From contig NZ_JAUTAU010000001.1 in NCBI RefSeq assembly GCF_030818775.1, positions 2,360,001 to 2,424,000 on the forward strand: a DNA stretch of 64,000 nt. Direction: 5' to 3'. The first letter of the stretch is position 1. Each line of letters starts with the position of its first letter. This document shows, piece after piece, positions 42,063 to 55,156 of this stretch. A program made the position numbers and the translations under genes. The DNA is from Bacillus sp. SORGH_AS_0510. GTDB taxonomy: Bacteria; Bacillota; Bacilli; Bacillales; Cytobacillaceae. The notes beneath the pieces were generated by a model. That model was not told the origin of the DNA, searched no databases, and worked only from the letters and a program-made list of their open reading frames with translations.

Positions 42063-42503
42063 ATGGCTAAAAAAGGATACATATTGATGGAAAATGGAGA
42101 AAAGATGGAGCTTGAATTTTATCCAAATGAAGCTCCTGGAACAGTTGCTAACTTTGAAAAATTAGCAAATGAAGGCTTTTACAATGGGGTAGTCTTTCAC
42201 CGAGTAATTCCTGGTTTCGTAAGTCAAGGAGGCGACCCAACGGGAACAGGAATGGGTGGACCTGGTTATACAATTAACTGTGAAACAGAAGGAAATCCTC
42301 ATAAGCATGTTCCTGGTGCGTTATCAATGGCTCATGCAGGAAGAAATACAGGCGGAAGCCAGTTCTTTATCGTTCATGAATCTCAGCCACATCTAAACGG
42401 TGTTCACACAGTATTTGGTCAAGTGACATCTGGACTTGAAACGGCAAAGGCAATGAGAAATGGTGACAAAATGGTAGAAGTAAAAGTATATGACGAAGAA
42501 TAA
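42063..42503 (+). CDS. ppiB: Cyclophilin-type peptidyl-prolyl cis-trans isomerase
   Basis: 146 aa from ATG at 42063 (AAAGGAGTG upstream). Cyclophilin core: [20 protein letters not shown] carries the catalytic Arg (FHRVI) and the active-site QGGDP; then [29 protein letters not shown] (M/A and F/F of the proline pocket) and [14 protein letters not shown] (His). No signal peptide, so cytoplasmic. Length and sequence equal PpiB of Bacillus. Single-gene unit. Confidence 0.92.
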   Translation: MAKKGYILMENGEKMELEFYPNEAPGTVANFEKLANEGFYNGVVFHRVIPGFVSQGGDPTGTGMGGPGYTINCETEGNPHKHVPGALSMAHAGRNTGGSQFFIVHESQPHLNGVHTVFGQVTSGLETAKAMRNGDKMVEVKVYDEE

Positions 42504-42513
42504 TTGATTGAGG

Positions 42514-42538
42514 GAGGGCTAGAAATAGCCCTTTTTAT
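42514..42538 (+). terminator. Terminator after ppiB
   Basis: AGGGCT / AGCCCT stem with T5. Confidence 0.8.
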
Positions 42539-42624
42539 TTTTGTCTAACAAAATATATTTAGGGTGTTGTAAGGAACCGTTTGAACGGGCAAATTAAACT
42601 CAAAGTTCATTTATGGGGGTTGCT

Positions 42625-43413
42625 ATGAAAAAGCTTGTTCTAGTTCTTATGACTACAATTATATTTATGTTTCAGTCCAACGCAGAAGCGAAAATTATTG
42701 AAACACAAAAACAATTAAAGGCTTCAATTATTATTGATGATTTTGGCGGGGGCACCGGTGGTGTTCGTGATTTTTTAGAAGGAAACATTCCTATTACAGC
42801 TGCAGTTATGCCTTTTACTGAAAATTCTAAGGCACATGCAGAGTGGGCTCATAAAAATGGTTTTGAAGTTATGATTCATTTACCGATGGAACCGAAAAGA
42901 GGGAAAAGGTCTTGGCTTGGCCCTAAACCAATTACGGTCGATCTCTCACCAGAAGAGGTTCGAAAAAGGGTTATAGAAGCGACAAAAAGTGTACCATATG
43001 CCGTAGGACTCAATAATCACATGGGTTCACTTGCTGTTGAGAATGAAGAGATTGTCCGAGCGATTGTTGAGGTAGCCAAAGAAAGAAAACTGTTTATCAT
43101 CGACAGTGGAACAAGCCCAAAATCAAAATTTCCAGAGATTGCAAAAGAATTGGGAGTGCCACTCCTGAAAAGAGATGTATTTCTAGATGATATATCTTCA
43201 TCCGCGTACGTGCATAAACAAATGATCCGTCTTGCAAGGGTAACAGAAATGAAAGGAAAAGGAATTGCCATTGGTCACGTAGGTGTGACGGGGAAGGTTT
43301 GTTCAATTGGTATATTCGGTTCTGTTGAAGAATTCAAGAAGCGAAATATTAAAATTGTTCCTGTTTCTGAATTGTTTTCTGGTAAATTAGCTGAACAGTA
43401 TTTTGTACCATGA
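42625..43413 (+). CDS. Divergent polysaccharide deacetylase family protein (secreted)
   Basis: 262 aa from ATG at 42625 (GGGGG five bases upstream). Signal peptide MKKLVLVLMTTIIFMFQSNA with cleavage after AEA, so exported. The domain belongs to the YibQ-like divergent polysaccharide deacetylases: IIIDDFGGGTGGVRDFLEGN (metal/acid DD), FEVMIHLPMEPKRGKRSWLG (H), VPYAVGLNNHMGSLAVENEE (NNHMGS) and FIIDSGTSPKSKF, then AIGHVGVTG. These replace the classical HxxxH motif. Likely acts on a cell-envelope glycan; substrate unknown. Confidence 0.85.
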   Translation: MKKLVLVLMTTIIFMFQSNAEAKIIETQKQLKASIIIDDFGGGTGGVRDFLEGNIPITAAVMPFTENSKAHAEWAHKNGFEVMIHLPMEPKRGKRSWLGPKPITVDLSPEEVRKRVIEATKSVPYAVGLNNHMGSLAVENEEIVRAIVEVAKERKLFIIDSGTSPKSKFPEIAKELGVPLLKRDVFLDDISSSAYVHKQMIRLARVTEMKGKGIAIGHVGVTGKVCSIGIFGSVEEFKKRNIKIVPVSELFSGKLAEQYFVP

Positions 43414-43417
43414 GAGA

Positions 43418-43444
43418 AAGGCACCTTTGTGGGTGCCTTTTTTC
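43418..43444 (+). terminator. Terminator after the deacetylase-like gene
   Basis: AAAGGCACC / GGGTGCCTTT stem followed by T-run. Confidence 0.88.
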
Positions 43445-43547
43445 ATATGTTATGCCAAATACATTGTACTTTCCCTATTATAACCAAGCTGGTAAAATGA
43501 CATCTACAAACAAAAAAATGATAAAAGATGTCAGCGAGGGAGAAGAA

Positions 43548-44300
43548 ATGAAATTAGTTTCTTGGAATGTAAACGGGCTAAGAGCTTGTGTGAAGAAAGG
43601 GTTTATGGATTATTTTCAAAGGGTTGATGCAGATATTTTCTGTGTACAGGAAACAAAACTTCAAGAAGGTCAAATAGACCTCGAACTGGAGGGATACCAT
43701 CAATTCTGGAATTATGCCATAAAAAAGGGATATTCGGGAACAGCGGTATTCACTAAAATGAAGCCACTGTCTGTAAGATATGGAGTGGGAGCGGATGAAA
43801 GTGAAGGGGAAGGAAGAATTCTAACTTTGGAATTTAATGACTTCTTCTTGGTGAATGTTTATACGCCTAACTCACAAAGAGACCTAGCGAGAATTTCCTA
43901 TCGATTGGATTGGGAGGATCGCATTTTGCAATACTTGAAGGAGTTAAACGAATTGAAGCCGATTATTTTATGTGGCGATTTAAATGTAGCTCATCAAGAA
44001 ATTGATTTACGTAATCCAAAATCTAACCTTGGAAATTCAGGTTTCACGTATGAAGAACGTGACAAAATGGCAGCTTTACTTTCTGCTGGTTTTGTAGATA
44101 GCTTTCGTCATTTTTATCCCGATAAAGAAGGAGCTTATACTTGGTGGTCTTACATGAATAAAGTTCGTGAAAGGAATATAGGGTGGCGGATTGATTATTT
44201 TATTGTGTCAGAAACATTGATTGAAAAATTAATGATGGCTGACATTCATTCAGATATCCTGGGAAGTGACCATTGTCCTGTTGTATTAGAAATTAAATAA
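43548..44300 (+). CDS. exoA: Exodeoxyribonuclease III / AP endonuclease
   Basis: 250 aa from ATG at 43548 (GAGGGAGAAG upstream; the frame is open from 43410 but without a start signal). Complete EEP fold: MKLVSWNVNGLRACVKKGF (N), FCVQETKLQEGQ (metal-binding E), NVYTPNSQRD (Y), ILCGDLNVAHQEIDLRNPKS (catalytic D/N), and the end YFIVSETLIEKLMMADIHSD followed by GSDHCPVVLEI (D-H pair). Cleaves at abasic sites and trims 3' ends in base-excision repair. Same length as ExoA of Bacillus subtilis. Confidence 0.93.
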   Translation: MKLVSWNVNGLRACVKKGFMDYFQRVDADIFCVQETKLQEGQIDLELEGYHQFWNYAIKKGYSGTAVFTKMKPLSVRYGVGADESEGEGRILTLEFNDFFLVNVYTPNSQRDLARISYRLDWEDRILQYLKELNELKPIILCGDLNVAHQEIDLRNPKSNLGNSGFTYEERDKMAALLSAGFVDSFRHFYPDKEGAYTWWSYMNKVRERNIGWRIDYFIVSETLIEKLMMADIHSDILGSDHCPVVLEIK

Positions 44301-44404
44301 ACTTAATAATTATTTCTTATCGTAAATTATAAAATAACCGTCATTTTCTTTATTAAGTTTCTATTTTATAGTCAAAGTATAAAGAAAATGATGGAGGGAT
44401 TAAC

Positions 44405-45175
44405 ATGGATGTAAAAAAAGACGTACAGGTGCAGTTTGGAAGAAGTGCAGACTTTTATGTGAACAGTACTATTCACAAAGAGGGAAAGGACTTACAGAAG
44501 TTATTGCAAATGGTATCCGCAATAGGGGAGGAAGTACTCCTTGATATTGCAACAGGTGGTGGACACACTGCTAATGCCTTTGCATCCATTGTGAAAAATA
44601 TTACTGCGTTCGATCTGACACCAGAAATGCTGCTTGTAGCAGAAAATTTTATTAAAGGAAACGGGCACCAAAATGTACAGTTTTTACATGGGGATGCTGA
44701 AGATTTACCGTTTTCAGATGAATCCTTTGATATTGTAACCTGTCGAATTGCACCACATCATTTTCCGAATGTAAATCAATTTATTAATGAAGTATATCGT
44801 GTACTAAGAACAAATGGACAATTTTTACTCGATGATAATGTTGTTCCAGAAGAAGATATCTTTGATGAATTCTATAATACAATCGAAAAATGGAGAGATT
44901 ACAGCCATTTTAGAGCATGGAAGAAAAGCGAATGGCTTCAAATGCTTGAATTAGCTGGTTTTGAAATTTATGAATGGCACCGCTTTGATAAAACATTTCG
45001 TTTTGAGACGTGGTGCGGTCGGATGAATTTATCTAATGAAGAAAAAGAAAAATTATCTGATTACATTATTGGAGCATCTGCAAAAGTTAAAGAGAAATTT
45101 CGGATTGTGACAGAGGACGATCAAGTGATTTCATTTCAAGGCGAAGCAATCGTTTTGAAGGCATTAAAAAGATAA
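44405..45175 (+). CDS. Class I SAM-dependent methyltransferase (UbiE-like)
   Basis: 256 aa, ATG with GGAGGGAT upstream. Motif I is VLLDIATGGGHTANAF, acidic end of strand 2 in ITAFDLTPEMLLVAENF, GDAEDLPFSDESFDIVTCRI (motif II) and EVYRVLRTNGQFLLDDNVVP. It resembles YcgJ-like proteins; a conserved HHFPN follows strand 4. The substrate is not predictable. Terminator directly after the stop codon. Confidence 0.86.
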   Translation: MDVKKDVQVQFGRSADFYVNSTIHKEGKDLQKLLQMVSAIGEEVLLDIATGGGHTANAFASIVKNITAFDLTPEMLLVAENFIKGNGHQNVQFLHGDAEDLPFSDESFDIVTCRIAPHHFPNVNQFINEVYRVLRTNGQFLLDDNVVPEEDIFDEFYNTIEKWRDYSHFRAWKKSEWLQMLELAGFEIYEWHRFDKTFRFETWCGRMNLSNEEKEKLSDYIIGASAKVKEKFRIVTEDDQVISFQGEAIVLKALKR

Positions 45176-45180
45176 CGAAG

Positions 45181-45219
45181 AAGCCCTTTACAAGTAAAAA
45201 GTTTGTAAAGGGCTTTTTA
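45181..45219. terminator. Bidirectional terminator
   Basis: AAGCCCTTTACAA / TTTGTAAAGGGCTT stem with T5, between convergent genes. Confidence 0.9.
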
Positions 45220-45224
45220 AATGA

Positions 45225-45362
45225 TTAAATATCATTAAGTGCTGTTCCGATTACATCAAATTCAGGGAGCTTTTCTCCTTGACTCGAGCTATCTAGTGAT
45301 TCTTGATTTATTGGAATAGTAATTCCGCTTTCTTCGTCCTTTTTATATAAATAATTATGCAT
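45225..45362 (-). CDS. Very small uncharacterised protein (45 aa)
   Basis: On the minus strand ATG at 45362 follows AAAGGAGATG at 10 bases and runs 45 codons to TAA at 45225. The product begins MHNYLYKKDEESGITIPINQ and ends LPEFDVIGTALNDI. It is acidic and probably disordered. The strong RBS and the terminator placed exactly at its end support a real gene. No family recognised. Confidence 0.55.
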   Translation of the reverse strand: MHNYLYKKDEESGITIPINQESLDSSSQGEKLPEFDVIGTALNDI

Positions 45363-45541
45363 AAACTACACATCTCCTTTACGATAACGATTTACTAAGT
45401 ATTTTTTCCTAAAAAATATATCCTAACCATTATAGAAAATTTCTTGTTGACGAATAAACTCAAGGATAGTATTATAGTCATTGTCGCTGCTTTAAATTGT
45501 TGAACACGATAATTTCTTGTTAAAAAACAGTTTGATAGAAG

Positions 45542-45573
45542 TTGACTTACGACATTCATTATGTTAATATAAT
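45542..45573 (+). promoter_or_regulatory. rRNA operon promoter
   Basis: TTGACT (45542-45547) followed at 17 bases by TAATAT, overlapping TATAAT (45568-45573). A typical Bacillus rrn leader with CCTTTGAAAACTAAACAAAC follows before 16S. Bases 45363-45541 hold no other gene. Confidence 0.75.
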
Positions 45574-45710
45574 AAATGTCGCTGAATTATAGATTGATAG
45601 AAAAATAGCGAGATTGTCCTTTGAAAACTAAACAAACAAAAACGTCAACAAACAATAACATTTAACTTCATAATTGAAGTTAGCCAACGTAACAAAATGA
45701 GCTAATCAAC

Positions 45711-47259
<1,549 letters not shown>

Positions 47260-47389
47260 AAGTTGGACATATGAGCCAGACAAAACATGTTTGTTTGATT
47301 GTTTTCTGTTTGTTTAGTTTTGAGAGTGCAATTTCTCTCTGACTAGTTGGTCTTTTACAACTAGATTTAAACGTCTTAATAATTGCTTT

Positions 47390-47438
47390 GCTCCTGCGCC
47401 ATAGCATATTCGAAGAGGTAATTCTTCAGCTCGTCGCA
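47390..47438 (+). repeat. ITS-shared 49-base element, copy 1 (16S-23S spacer)
   Basis: CTCCTGCGCCATAGCATA ... TCTTCAGCTCGTCGCA, also present in the 23S-5S spacer at 50663. The spacer of about 350 bases contains no tRNA gene. Confidence 0.7.
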
Positions 47439-47600
47439 AGGCAGCATGATGCAAATGCACTGATGTTCAATCATGATGTGAATGAAGTCAGTAGCCTCGT
47501 TCTTTGAAAACTAGATAATCGTAAAGAAGAAAGTCAAGAAACATCGAGTAATCGCCATTTTAGTTTTCTCTCTATTATATATAGAGTAATAAACCTTTTA

Positions 47601-50538
<2,938 letters not shown>

Positions 50539-50662
50539 AGTTTTAAAGCGAACTCAATTGTTTATTGAATTTTCTTCTACATTATCTAGTTTTGAGGGAA
50601 TGAACTCTCAATGAGCACAGTTCATTGAACTAGTTTCATAAATCATAGTACATTGAATGTCT

Positions 50663-50711
50663 GCTCCTGCGCCATAGCATAATCGAAGATGCATATCTTC
50701 AGCTCGTCGCA
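50663..50711 (+). repeat. ITS-shared 49-base element, copy 2 (23S-5S spacer)
   Basis: Same ends as copy 1 at 47390, with a more variable centre. Likely forms a stem (TGCG with CGCA at the ends). Confidence 0.7.
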
Positions 50712-50741
50712 GCCCGCAAGGAAGAATATTCAGTGTAGTAG

Positions 50742-50859
<118 letters not shown>

Positions 50860-50871
50860 TATCTTTTATAT

Positions 50872-50947
50872 GGAGGATTAGCTCAGCTGGGAGAGCATCT
50901 GCCTTACAAGCAGAGGGTCGGCGGTTCGATCCCGTCATCCTCCACCA
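50872..50947 (+). tRNA. tRNA-Val(UAC)
   Basis: Full cloverleaf from GGAGGATTAGCTCAG to CATCCTCCACCA; anticodon TAC in CTGCCTTACAAGCAG; CCA encoded. Confidence 0.96.
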
Positions 50948-50963
50948 TATATTTCTAACTATT

Positions 50964-51271
50964 GCCGGTGTAGCTCAATTGGTAGAGCACGACCGAAAAA
51001 GCTTCCTGAATAATCTTCAGCATACTGACCGAGCTACTACTTGATTAAGCTTTCTGAGGTCAGGATGACGATAACATAGAAAGCGTGTACAATCTAATAT
51101 TTTTTTCCAAACTATTTGCCGGTGTAGCTCAATTGGTAGAGCACGACCGAAAAAGCTTCCTGAATAATCTTCAGCATACTGACCGAGCTACTACTTGATT
51201 AAGCTTTCTGAGGTCAGGATGACGATAACATAGAAAGCGTGTACAATCTAATACTTTTTTCCAAACTATTT
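50964..51271 (+). repeat. 154-bp tandem repeat (two copies), each starting with the 5' part of tRNA-Thr
   Basis: Units 50964-51117 and 51118-51271 are identical except for about one base (ATATTTTTTT versus ATACTTTTTT). Each begins with the first 26 bases of tRNA-Thr (to GGTAGAGCA) and then continues CGACCGAAAAAGCTTCCTGA through GTCAGGATGACGATAACATA to CCAAACTATTT. The true tRNA-Thr begins at the next unit boundary, 51272. Confidence 0.92.
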
Positions 51272-51347
<76 letters not shown>

Positions 51348-51415
51348 TTCTTCATTGATTTTTCTTATGTGAAGCATATCAAACCAGTTGTTTTTTACTT
51401 CATTTCATTAATTAT

Positions 51416-51500
51416 GCGGGTGTGGCGGAATTGGCAGACGCACCAGACTTAGGATCTGGCGCCGCAAGGCGTGGGGGTTCGACTCCCTTCACCCGCACCA
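51416..51500 (+). tRNA. tRNA-Leu(UAG)
   Basis: Class II tRNA with a long variable arm (GCCGCAAGGC); anticodon TAG in CAGACTTAGGATCTG; CCA encoded. Confidence 0.95.
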
Positions 51501-51513
51501 TTTAATCTAATAT

Positions 51514-51585
51514 GCGGAAGTAGTTCAGTGGTAGAACACCACCTTGCCAAGGTGGGGGTCGCGGGTTCGAATCCCGTCTTCCGCT
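51514..51585 (+). tRNA. tRNA-Gly(GCC)
   Basis: GCGGAAG / CTTCCGC acceptor stem; anticodon GCC in CACCTTGCCAAGGTG; CCA is not encoded (CTCTC follows). Confidence 0.94.
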
Positions 51586-51593
51586 CTCAAATT

Positions 51594-51682
51594 GCCGGGG
51601 TGGCGGAACTGGCAGACGCACAGGACTTAAAATCCTGCGGTAGGTGACTACCGTACCGGTTCGATTCCGGTCCTCGGCACCA
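51594..51682 (+). tRNA. tRNA-Leu(UAA)
   Basis: Long variable arm (GTAGGTGACTAC); anticodon TAA in AGGACTTAAAATCCT; CCA encoded. Confidence 0.95.
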
Positions 51683-51693
51683 TATATATTTTA

Positions 51694-51770
51694 CGGGAAG
51701 TAGCTCAGCTTGGTAGAGCACTTGGTTTGGGACCAAGGGGTCGCAGGTTCGAATCCTGTCTTCCCGACCA
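51694..51770 (+). tRNA. tRNA-Pro(UGG)
   Basis: CGGGAAG / CTTCCCG acceptor; anticodon TGG in CTTGGTTTGGGACCAAG; CCA encoded. Confidence 0.95.
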
Positions 51771-51781
51771 TTTTTCATTTT

Positions 51782-51854
51782 GGGGCCTTAGCTCAGCTGG
51801 GAGAGCGCCTGCTTTGCACGCAGGAGGTCAGCGGTTCGATCCCGCTAGGCTCCA
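51782..51854 (+). tRNA. tRNA-Ala(UGC)
   Basis: GGGGCCT / AGGCTCC acceptor; anticodon TGC in CCTGCTTTGCACGCAGG; CCA not encoded. Confidence 0.95.
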
Positions 51855-51876
51855 CTTATAAACTGATAAACAATAT

Positions 51877-51950
51877 GGCGGTGTAGCTCAGCTGGCTAGA
51901 GCGTACGGTTCATACCCGTAAGGTCGGGGGTTCGATCCCCTCCGCCGCTA
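51877..51950 (+). tRNA. tRNA-Met(CAU), elongator type
   Basis: GGCGGTGTAGCTCAGCTGGC start and anticodon CAT in TACGGTTCATACCCGTA. No C1-A72 initiator mismatch. CCA not encoded. Confidence 0.93.
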
Positions 51951-51958
51951 TTTAAAAT

Positions 51959-52051
51959 GGAGGAATACCCAAGTCCGGCTGAAGGGATCGGTCTTGAAAA
52001 CCGACAGGCGGGTTAAACCGCGCGGGGGTTCGAATCCCTCTTCCTCCGCCA
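51959..52051 (+). tRNA. tRNA-Ser(UGA)
   Basis: Class II tRNA with variable arm GCGGGTTAAACCGC; anticodon TGA in CGGTCTTGAAAACCG; CCA encoded. Confidence 0.95.
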
Positions 52052-52072
52052 TTTTATCATTTATACATACAT

Positions 52073-52157
52073 GGAGGGGTAGCGAAGTGGCTAAACGCGG
52101 CGGACTGTAAATCCGCTCCCTCTGGGTTCGGCGGTTCGAATCCGTCCCCCTCCACCA
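52073..52157 (+). tRNA. tRNA-Tyr(GUA)
   Basis: Class II tRNA; anticodon GTA in CGGACTGTAAATCCG; CCA encoded. Confidence 0.95.
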
Positions 52158-52161
52158 TTTT

Positions 52162-52232
52162 AGGGGTATAGTTTAAAGGTAGAACGAAGGTCTCCAAAAC
52201 CTTTGGTGTGGGTTCGATTCCTACTACCCCTG
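52162..52232 (+). tRNA. tRNA-Trp(CCA)
   Basis: AGGGGTA / TACCCCT acceptor; anticodon CCA in AGGTCTCCAAAACCT; 3' CCA not encoded. Confidence 0.94.
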
Positions 52233-52248
52233 TAAAACATACTTTTGT

Positions 52249-52278
52249 AAATCCAACTTTTAGTTGGATTTTTTTATT
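52249..52278 (+). terminator. Terminator of the rrn-tRNA operon
   Basis: AATCCAACT / AGTTGGATT stem with T7, right after the last tRNA. Confidence 0.92.
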
Positions 52279-52451
52279 TTAAATGCCTTTCAACTATTTT
52301 GTTTACAATTAATATAGAAGGTCAAAACTTCTGTCATTTGCACTACCGATTTGAGTACCAATTTTATCGATCTTTTAAAGCTGGATTCCCGCATCTATGA
52401 TAAAGAGGATCCGCACTAATCGGTTGGGGAATCAGGCTAAGAACGAGTTTA

Positions 52452-52593
52452 TAAATAGACGGAGAAATTCCGCTTATTTAGAATTTATTAGTAAAAAACG
52501 CTAAAATAGAGGGGAAAATTCCGCCTATTGACTCGAAAAGTGCGAAAATAGGGAATTTTTCTCTGCATAAGCGGAAAATCTCCGCTTATTTTA
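52452..52593. repeat. Array of four short palindromes (CCGCTTATT type)
   Basis: Units near 52452-52480 (ATAGACGGAGAAATTCCGCT), 52503-52530 (GAGGGGAAAATTCCGCCTAT), 52546-52569 and 52567-52592 (ATAAGCGGAAAATCTCCGCT). Each is an imperfect palindrome of about 25 bases. The rest of 52279-52836 holds no gene I can support. Confidence 0.6.
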
Positions 52594-52836
52594 CTTTTGC
52601 TGCCTACGTAATTATGGAAAAGACATCTTATTATTCGCCAATTACTATAACGAGTTTTACTTTATTCTATTACAAAAACGATGCCAATACGATTGCCATT
52701 TCGGCACGTATTTTAAGAAAAGCACCTCAAAACAGAACCTGTTACTATTTTGTTGGATTTCTTGATTAAGTAAAACACGAATAAGTATATCAGTGATATA
52801 ATGGGAGTACATACATATATTGGGGGATTAGCATCT

Positions 52837-53383
52837 ATGACTGAGGAAAAAAAGCTATTTACAAAGAAAAATCTAAAAAAAAAAGTGGATCATAGCTTCA
52901 ATAATTGCCTTAGTTATTGCCATTGGTGGATACACAACGAATATGATTATAGATAATAGATATAGCTATGAGGCAAAGAAGTTTGTAAAAGAACATCCAA
53001 AAGAAGCAATCGCTTTTGCAAAAAAAGTGGATAAAATAGACTATGATATTAAGATAAATTCCTCGAAGCAGACGTTTTAGCAACTATGAATCAGATGTGT
53101 TATCAAAAAATTGTAGCCAAGGATAAATGGGGAGCGGTCCCTATGATTCCATCAACGGTAAATAAAAATTTTTCAAATAGTTGATCGAAGTGATTTCGAA
53201 ACAAGAACCGAATTACTTCAAATCTTAGAAAAATGGTTGCAAGGTGATTTTAGTACTGTAGATCGTGACCACGATTATATCTTGAGGCTGCAAAATGGTA
53301 GTATAGGTTTTTCAAAAGGAAAAGCTTCTCCAGAGGAAGAATCCCAATTCATTCTAGAACATTTTGGCAGAGATATAGATTAA
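52837..53383 (+). pseudogene. Frameshifted gene for a single-pass membrane protein (DUF6241-like)
   Basis: ATG at 52837 opens MTEEKKLFTKKNL. At an A10 run the frame must shift to read WIIASIIALVIAIGGYTTNM (membrane anchor) and RYSYEAKKFVKEHPKEAIAF. A second shift near 53060-53065 restores LEADVLATMNQMCYQKIVAK and WGAVPMIPSTVNK. A third at AAAAATTTTT (53164-53173) restores QIVDRSDFETRTELLQILEK to ILEHFGRDID. All three lie in or by homopolymers. The restored protein would be about 180 aa, with the MNQM...QKIVA and GKASPEEE blocks of DUF6241. Family call is moderately sure. Confidence 0.72.
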
Positions 53384-53395
53384 GAGGTAAGTAAG

Positions 53396-53422
53396 ACTGA
53401 CTCGTTTGAGTCAGTTTTTTTG
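53396..53422 (+). terminator. Terminator after the frameshifted gene
   Basis: ACTGACTC / GAGTCAGT stem followed by T7. Confidence 0.9.
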
Positions 53423-53523
53423 TTTGTAAAGTATTAACTCTCTCATATATATGGAATGGTTTTTATTCGCTATTTTGGGGAGGCTATACGGGACAAAATT
53501 ATTTAGAAGTTAGGGGAGATATT

Positions 53524-54333
53524 ATGCCAGAGCTTCCTGAGATGGAGAATTATAAAATCCTTTTAAATCAAAAAATAGCTGGTAAAAACATTACAGATAT
53601 TCAAATCAACCGTGAAAAGTCAATTAATCTAAACCCTGAGATTTTTAAAAGAAAAGTGCTTCAACAAAAAGTAATAAGCATTAATAGACGTGGAAAGCAT
53701 CTTCTTTTCCAGTTGCAAACTGGTCAAGTACTCCTGTTACATTTAATGTTAGGTGGATGGATGTTTTTCGGTTTGGAGTCAGAAAGGCCGAAACGAACCA
53801 TTCAAGTACAAATTTCTTTTGGAGATTTCCAGCTTTACTTTATTGGTCTCCGGCTTGGATATTTACATTTATATAGTGAGCAAGAAGCTGAGGAGAAACT
53901 CTCTCATTTGGGTCCAGAACCCTTGATAAACTCATTAACTTTGAATTACTTTTTAGAAATCATTGAACATAAGCATGGACGTTTAAAAACCACTTTAATT
54001 GATCAAGAGTTTATTGCTGGGATTGGAAATTGCTATTCAGCGGAAATTTGTTTCCATGCAGGAATACTTCCCTTAAAAGACATTGATCACATAAAGGAAC
54101 CAGAACGGATACGGCTTTATCATTCATTAAGGTCTGTTCTTCAGGAAGGTATAAAGTATGGTGGTTATATGGATAATCCCGTATTTAAAGGAGATACAAT
54201 AACGGGTGGATTTAATATGAGATGTCAGGTATATGATCGAGAAGGGAAAAGATGTAACCGGTGTGGAGCAAACATAGTAAATGAAATAATATCTTCGAGA
54301 AAAACATTCTATTGCCCTAATTGCCAAATGTAA
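53524..54333 (+). CDS. Fpg/Nei family DNA glycosylase
   Basis: 269 aa, ATG with AGGGGAG upstream. N-terminal MPELPEMENYK supplies the catalytic Pro and Glu of the Fpg/Nei family after removal of Met; the conserved Lys lies in NRRGKHLLFQL. The helix-two-turn-helix region contains LIDQEFIAGIGNCYSAEICF. A C-terminal zinc finger has four Cys (CNRCG and CPNC) with SSRKTFYCPNCQ, where the Arg contacts DNA. It is diverged from typical MutM and probably a paralogue. Base-excision repair of oxidised bases. Single-gene unit. Confidence 0.87.
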   Translation: MPELPEMENYKILLNQKIAGKNITDIQINREKSINLNPEIFKRKVLQQKVISINRRGKHLLFQLQTGQVLLLHLMLGGWMFFGLESERPKRTIQVQISFGDFQLYFIGLRLGYLHLYSEQEAEEKLSHLGPEPLINSLTLNYFLEIIEHKHGRLKTTLIDQEFIAGIGNCYSAEICFHAGILPLKDIDHIKEPERIRLYHSLRSVLQEGIKYGGYMDNPVFKGDTITGGFNMRCQVYDREGKRCNRCGANIVNEIISSRKTFYCPNCQM

Positions 54334-54334
54334 A

Positions 54335-54362
54335 GCAAACCTGCTATGAAAGCAGGTTTTTT
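54335..54362 (+). terminator. Terminator after the glycosylase gene
   Basis: AAACCTGC / GCAGGTTT stem followed by T-run. Confidence 0.9.
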
Positions 54363-54498
54363 ATTTTTATCAAAAAAAATGAAAGTAATTGTTTCGTATT
54401 TCACACAAATGTAATATACTATATACAAATAAGTATAACACATTTATAATTTAAGTTATAAATATAGCATATTTATTGGTGTGTAAATGGGGGTGGTA

Positions 54499-55140
54499 AT
54501 GATTAAACTTACTAAACGCCAGGATGAAATCCTACAGATTGTGAAACAAAGTGGACCAATTACTGGAAAAGAAATTGCAGAGAAGCTGTCGCTAACGCGT
54601 GCAGCCCTAAGACCCGATCTTGCCATCTTAACAATGTCGGGAAATTTAGATGCTAGGCCGCGTGTTGGGTATTACTTTAATGATAATTTTGAAGTAAAAC
54701 AACAAGCCAAAAAGTTTATTCACCAAAAAGTAAATGATTATAAAGCGCATCCAATTGTTGTCGAAAAATCAACTTCTGTCTACGATGCAATCGTGCAGCT
54801 GTTTCTTGAGGATGTGGGGACACTTTATGCTGTAGATTCTGAAGGACAGTTAGCAGGAGTAATCTCTCGAAAAGACTTACTTAGGGCTTCACTAGGTAAT
54901 AGAAATTTACATGACCTGCCTGTTAGTGTCATTATGACAAGAATGCCTAATATCATCACCATAGATCCAGAGGAAACCTTGCTAGAGGCAGCAAAAAAAA
55001 TGATTCATAATCATATTGATTCATTACCTGTGGTAAAAGAAAAGGATCAACAAAAGAATACATATTTGCTAGTGGGGAGAATCACTAAAACCACGATTAC
55101 AAGAGCATATTTAGAAATAATGGAAGAAAAAACAGACTAA
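54499..55140 (+). CDS. ccpN: CcpN-type gluconeogenic repressor (HTH plus two CBS domains)
   Basis: 213 aa from ATG at 54499 (GGGGGTGG upstream). The N-terminal HTH KLTKRQDEILQIVKQSGPIT, GKEIAEKLSLTRAALRPDLA is of the CcpN type. Two CBS domains follow (about 80-135 with TLYAVDSEGQLAGVISRKDL, and 145-205 with IITIDPEETLLEAAKKMIHN), which bind adenine nucleotides. In Bacillus subtilis CcpN represses gapB and pckA on glycolytic substrates and is transcribed with yqfL. That gene follows here after 16 bases, and the operon is extended by ppdK. Confidence 0.92.
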   Translation: MIKLTKRQDEILQIVKQSGPITGKEIAEKLSLTRAALRPDLAILTMSGNLDARPRVGYYFNDNFEVKQQAKKFIHQKVNDYKAHPIVVEKSTSVYDAIVQLFLEDVGTLYAVDSEGQLAGVISRKDLLRASLGNRNLHDLPVSVIMTRMPNIITIDPEETLLEAAKKMIHNHIDSLPVVKEKDQQKNTYLLVGRITKTTITRAYLEIMEEKTD

Positions 55141-55156
55141 GGGAGTGGCTGTTATT

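Noticed and set aside
50964..51271. CRISPR array
   Set aside because: Only two direct units of 154 bp without spacers, and each starts with a tRNA half; not a repeat-spacer pattern.
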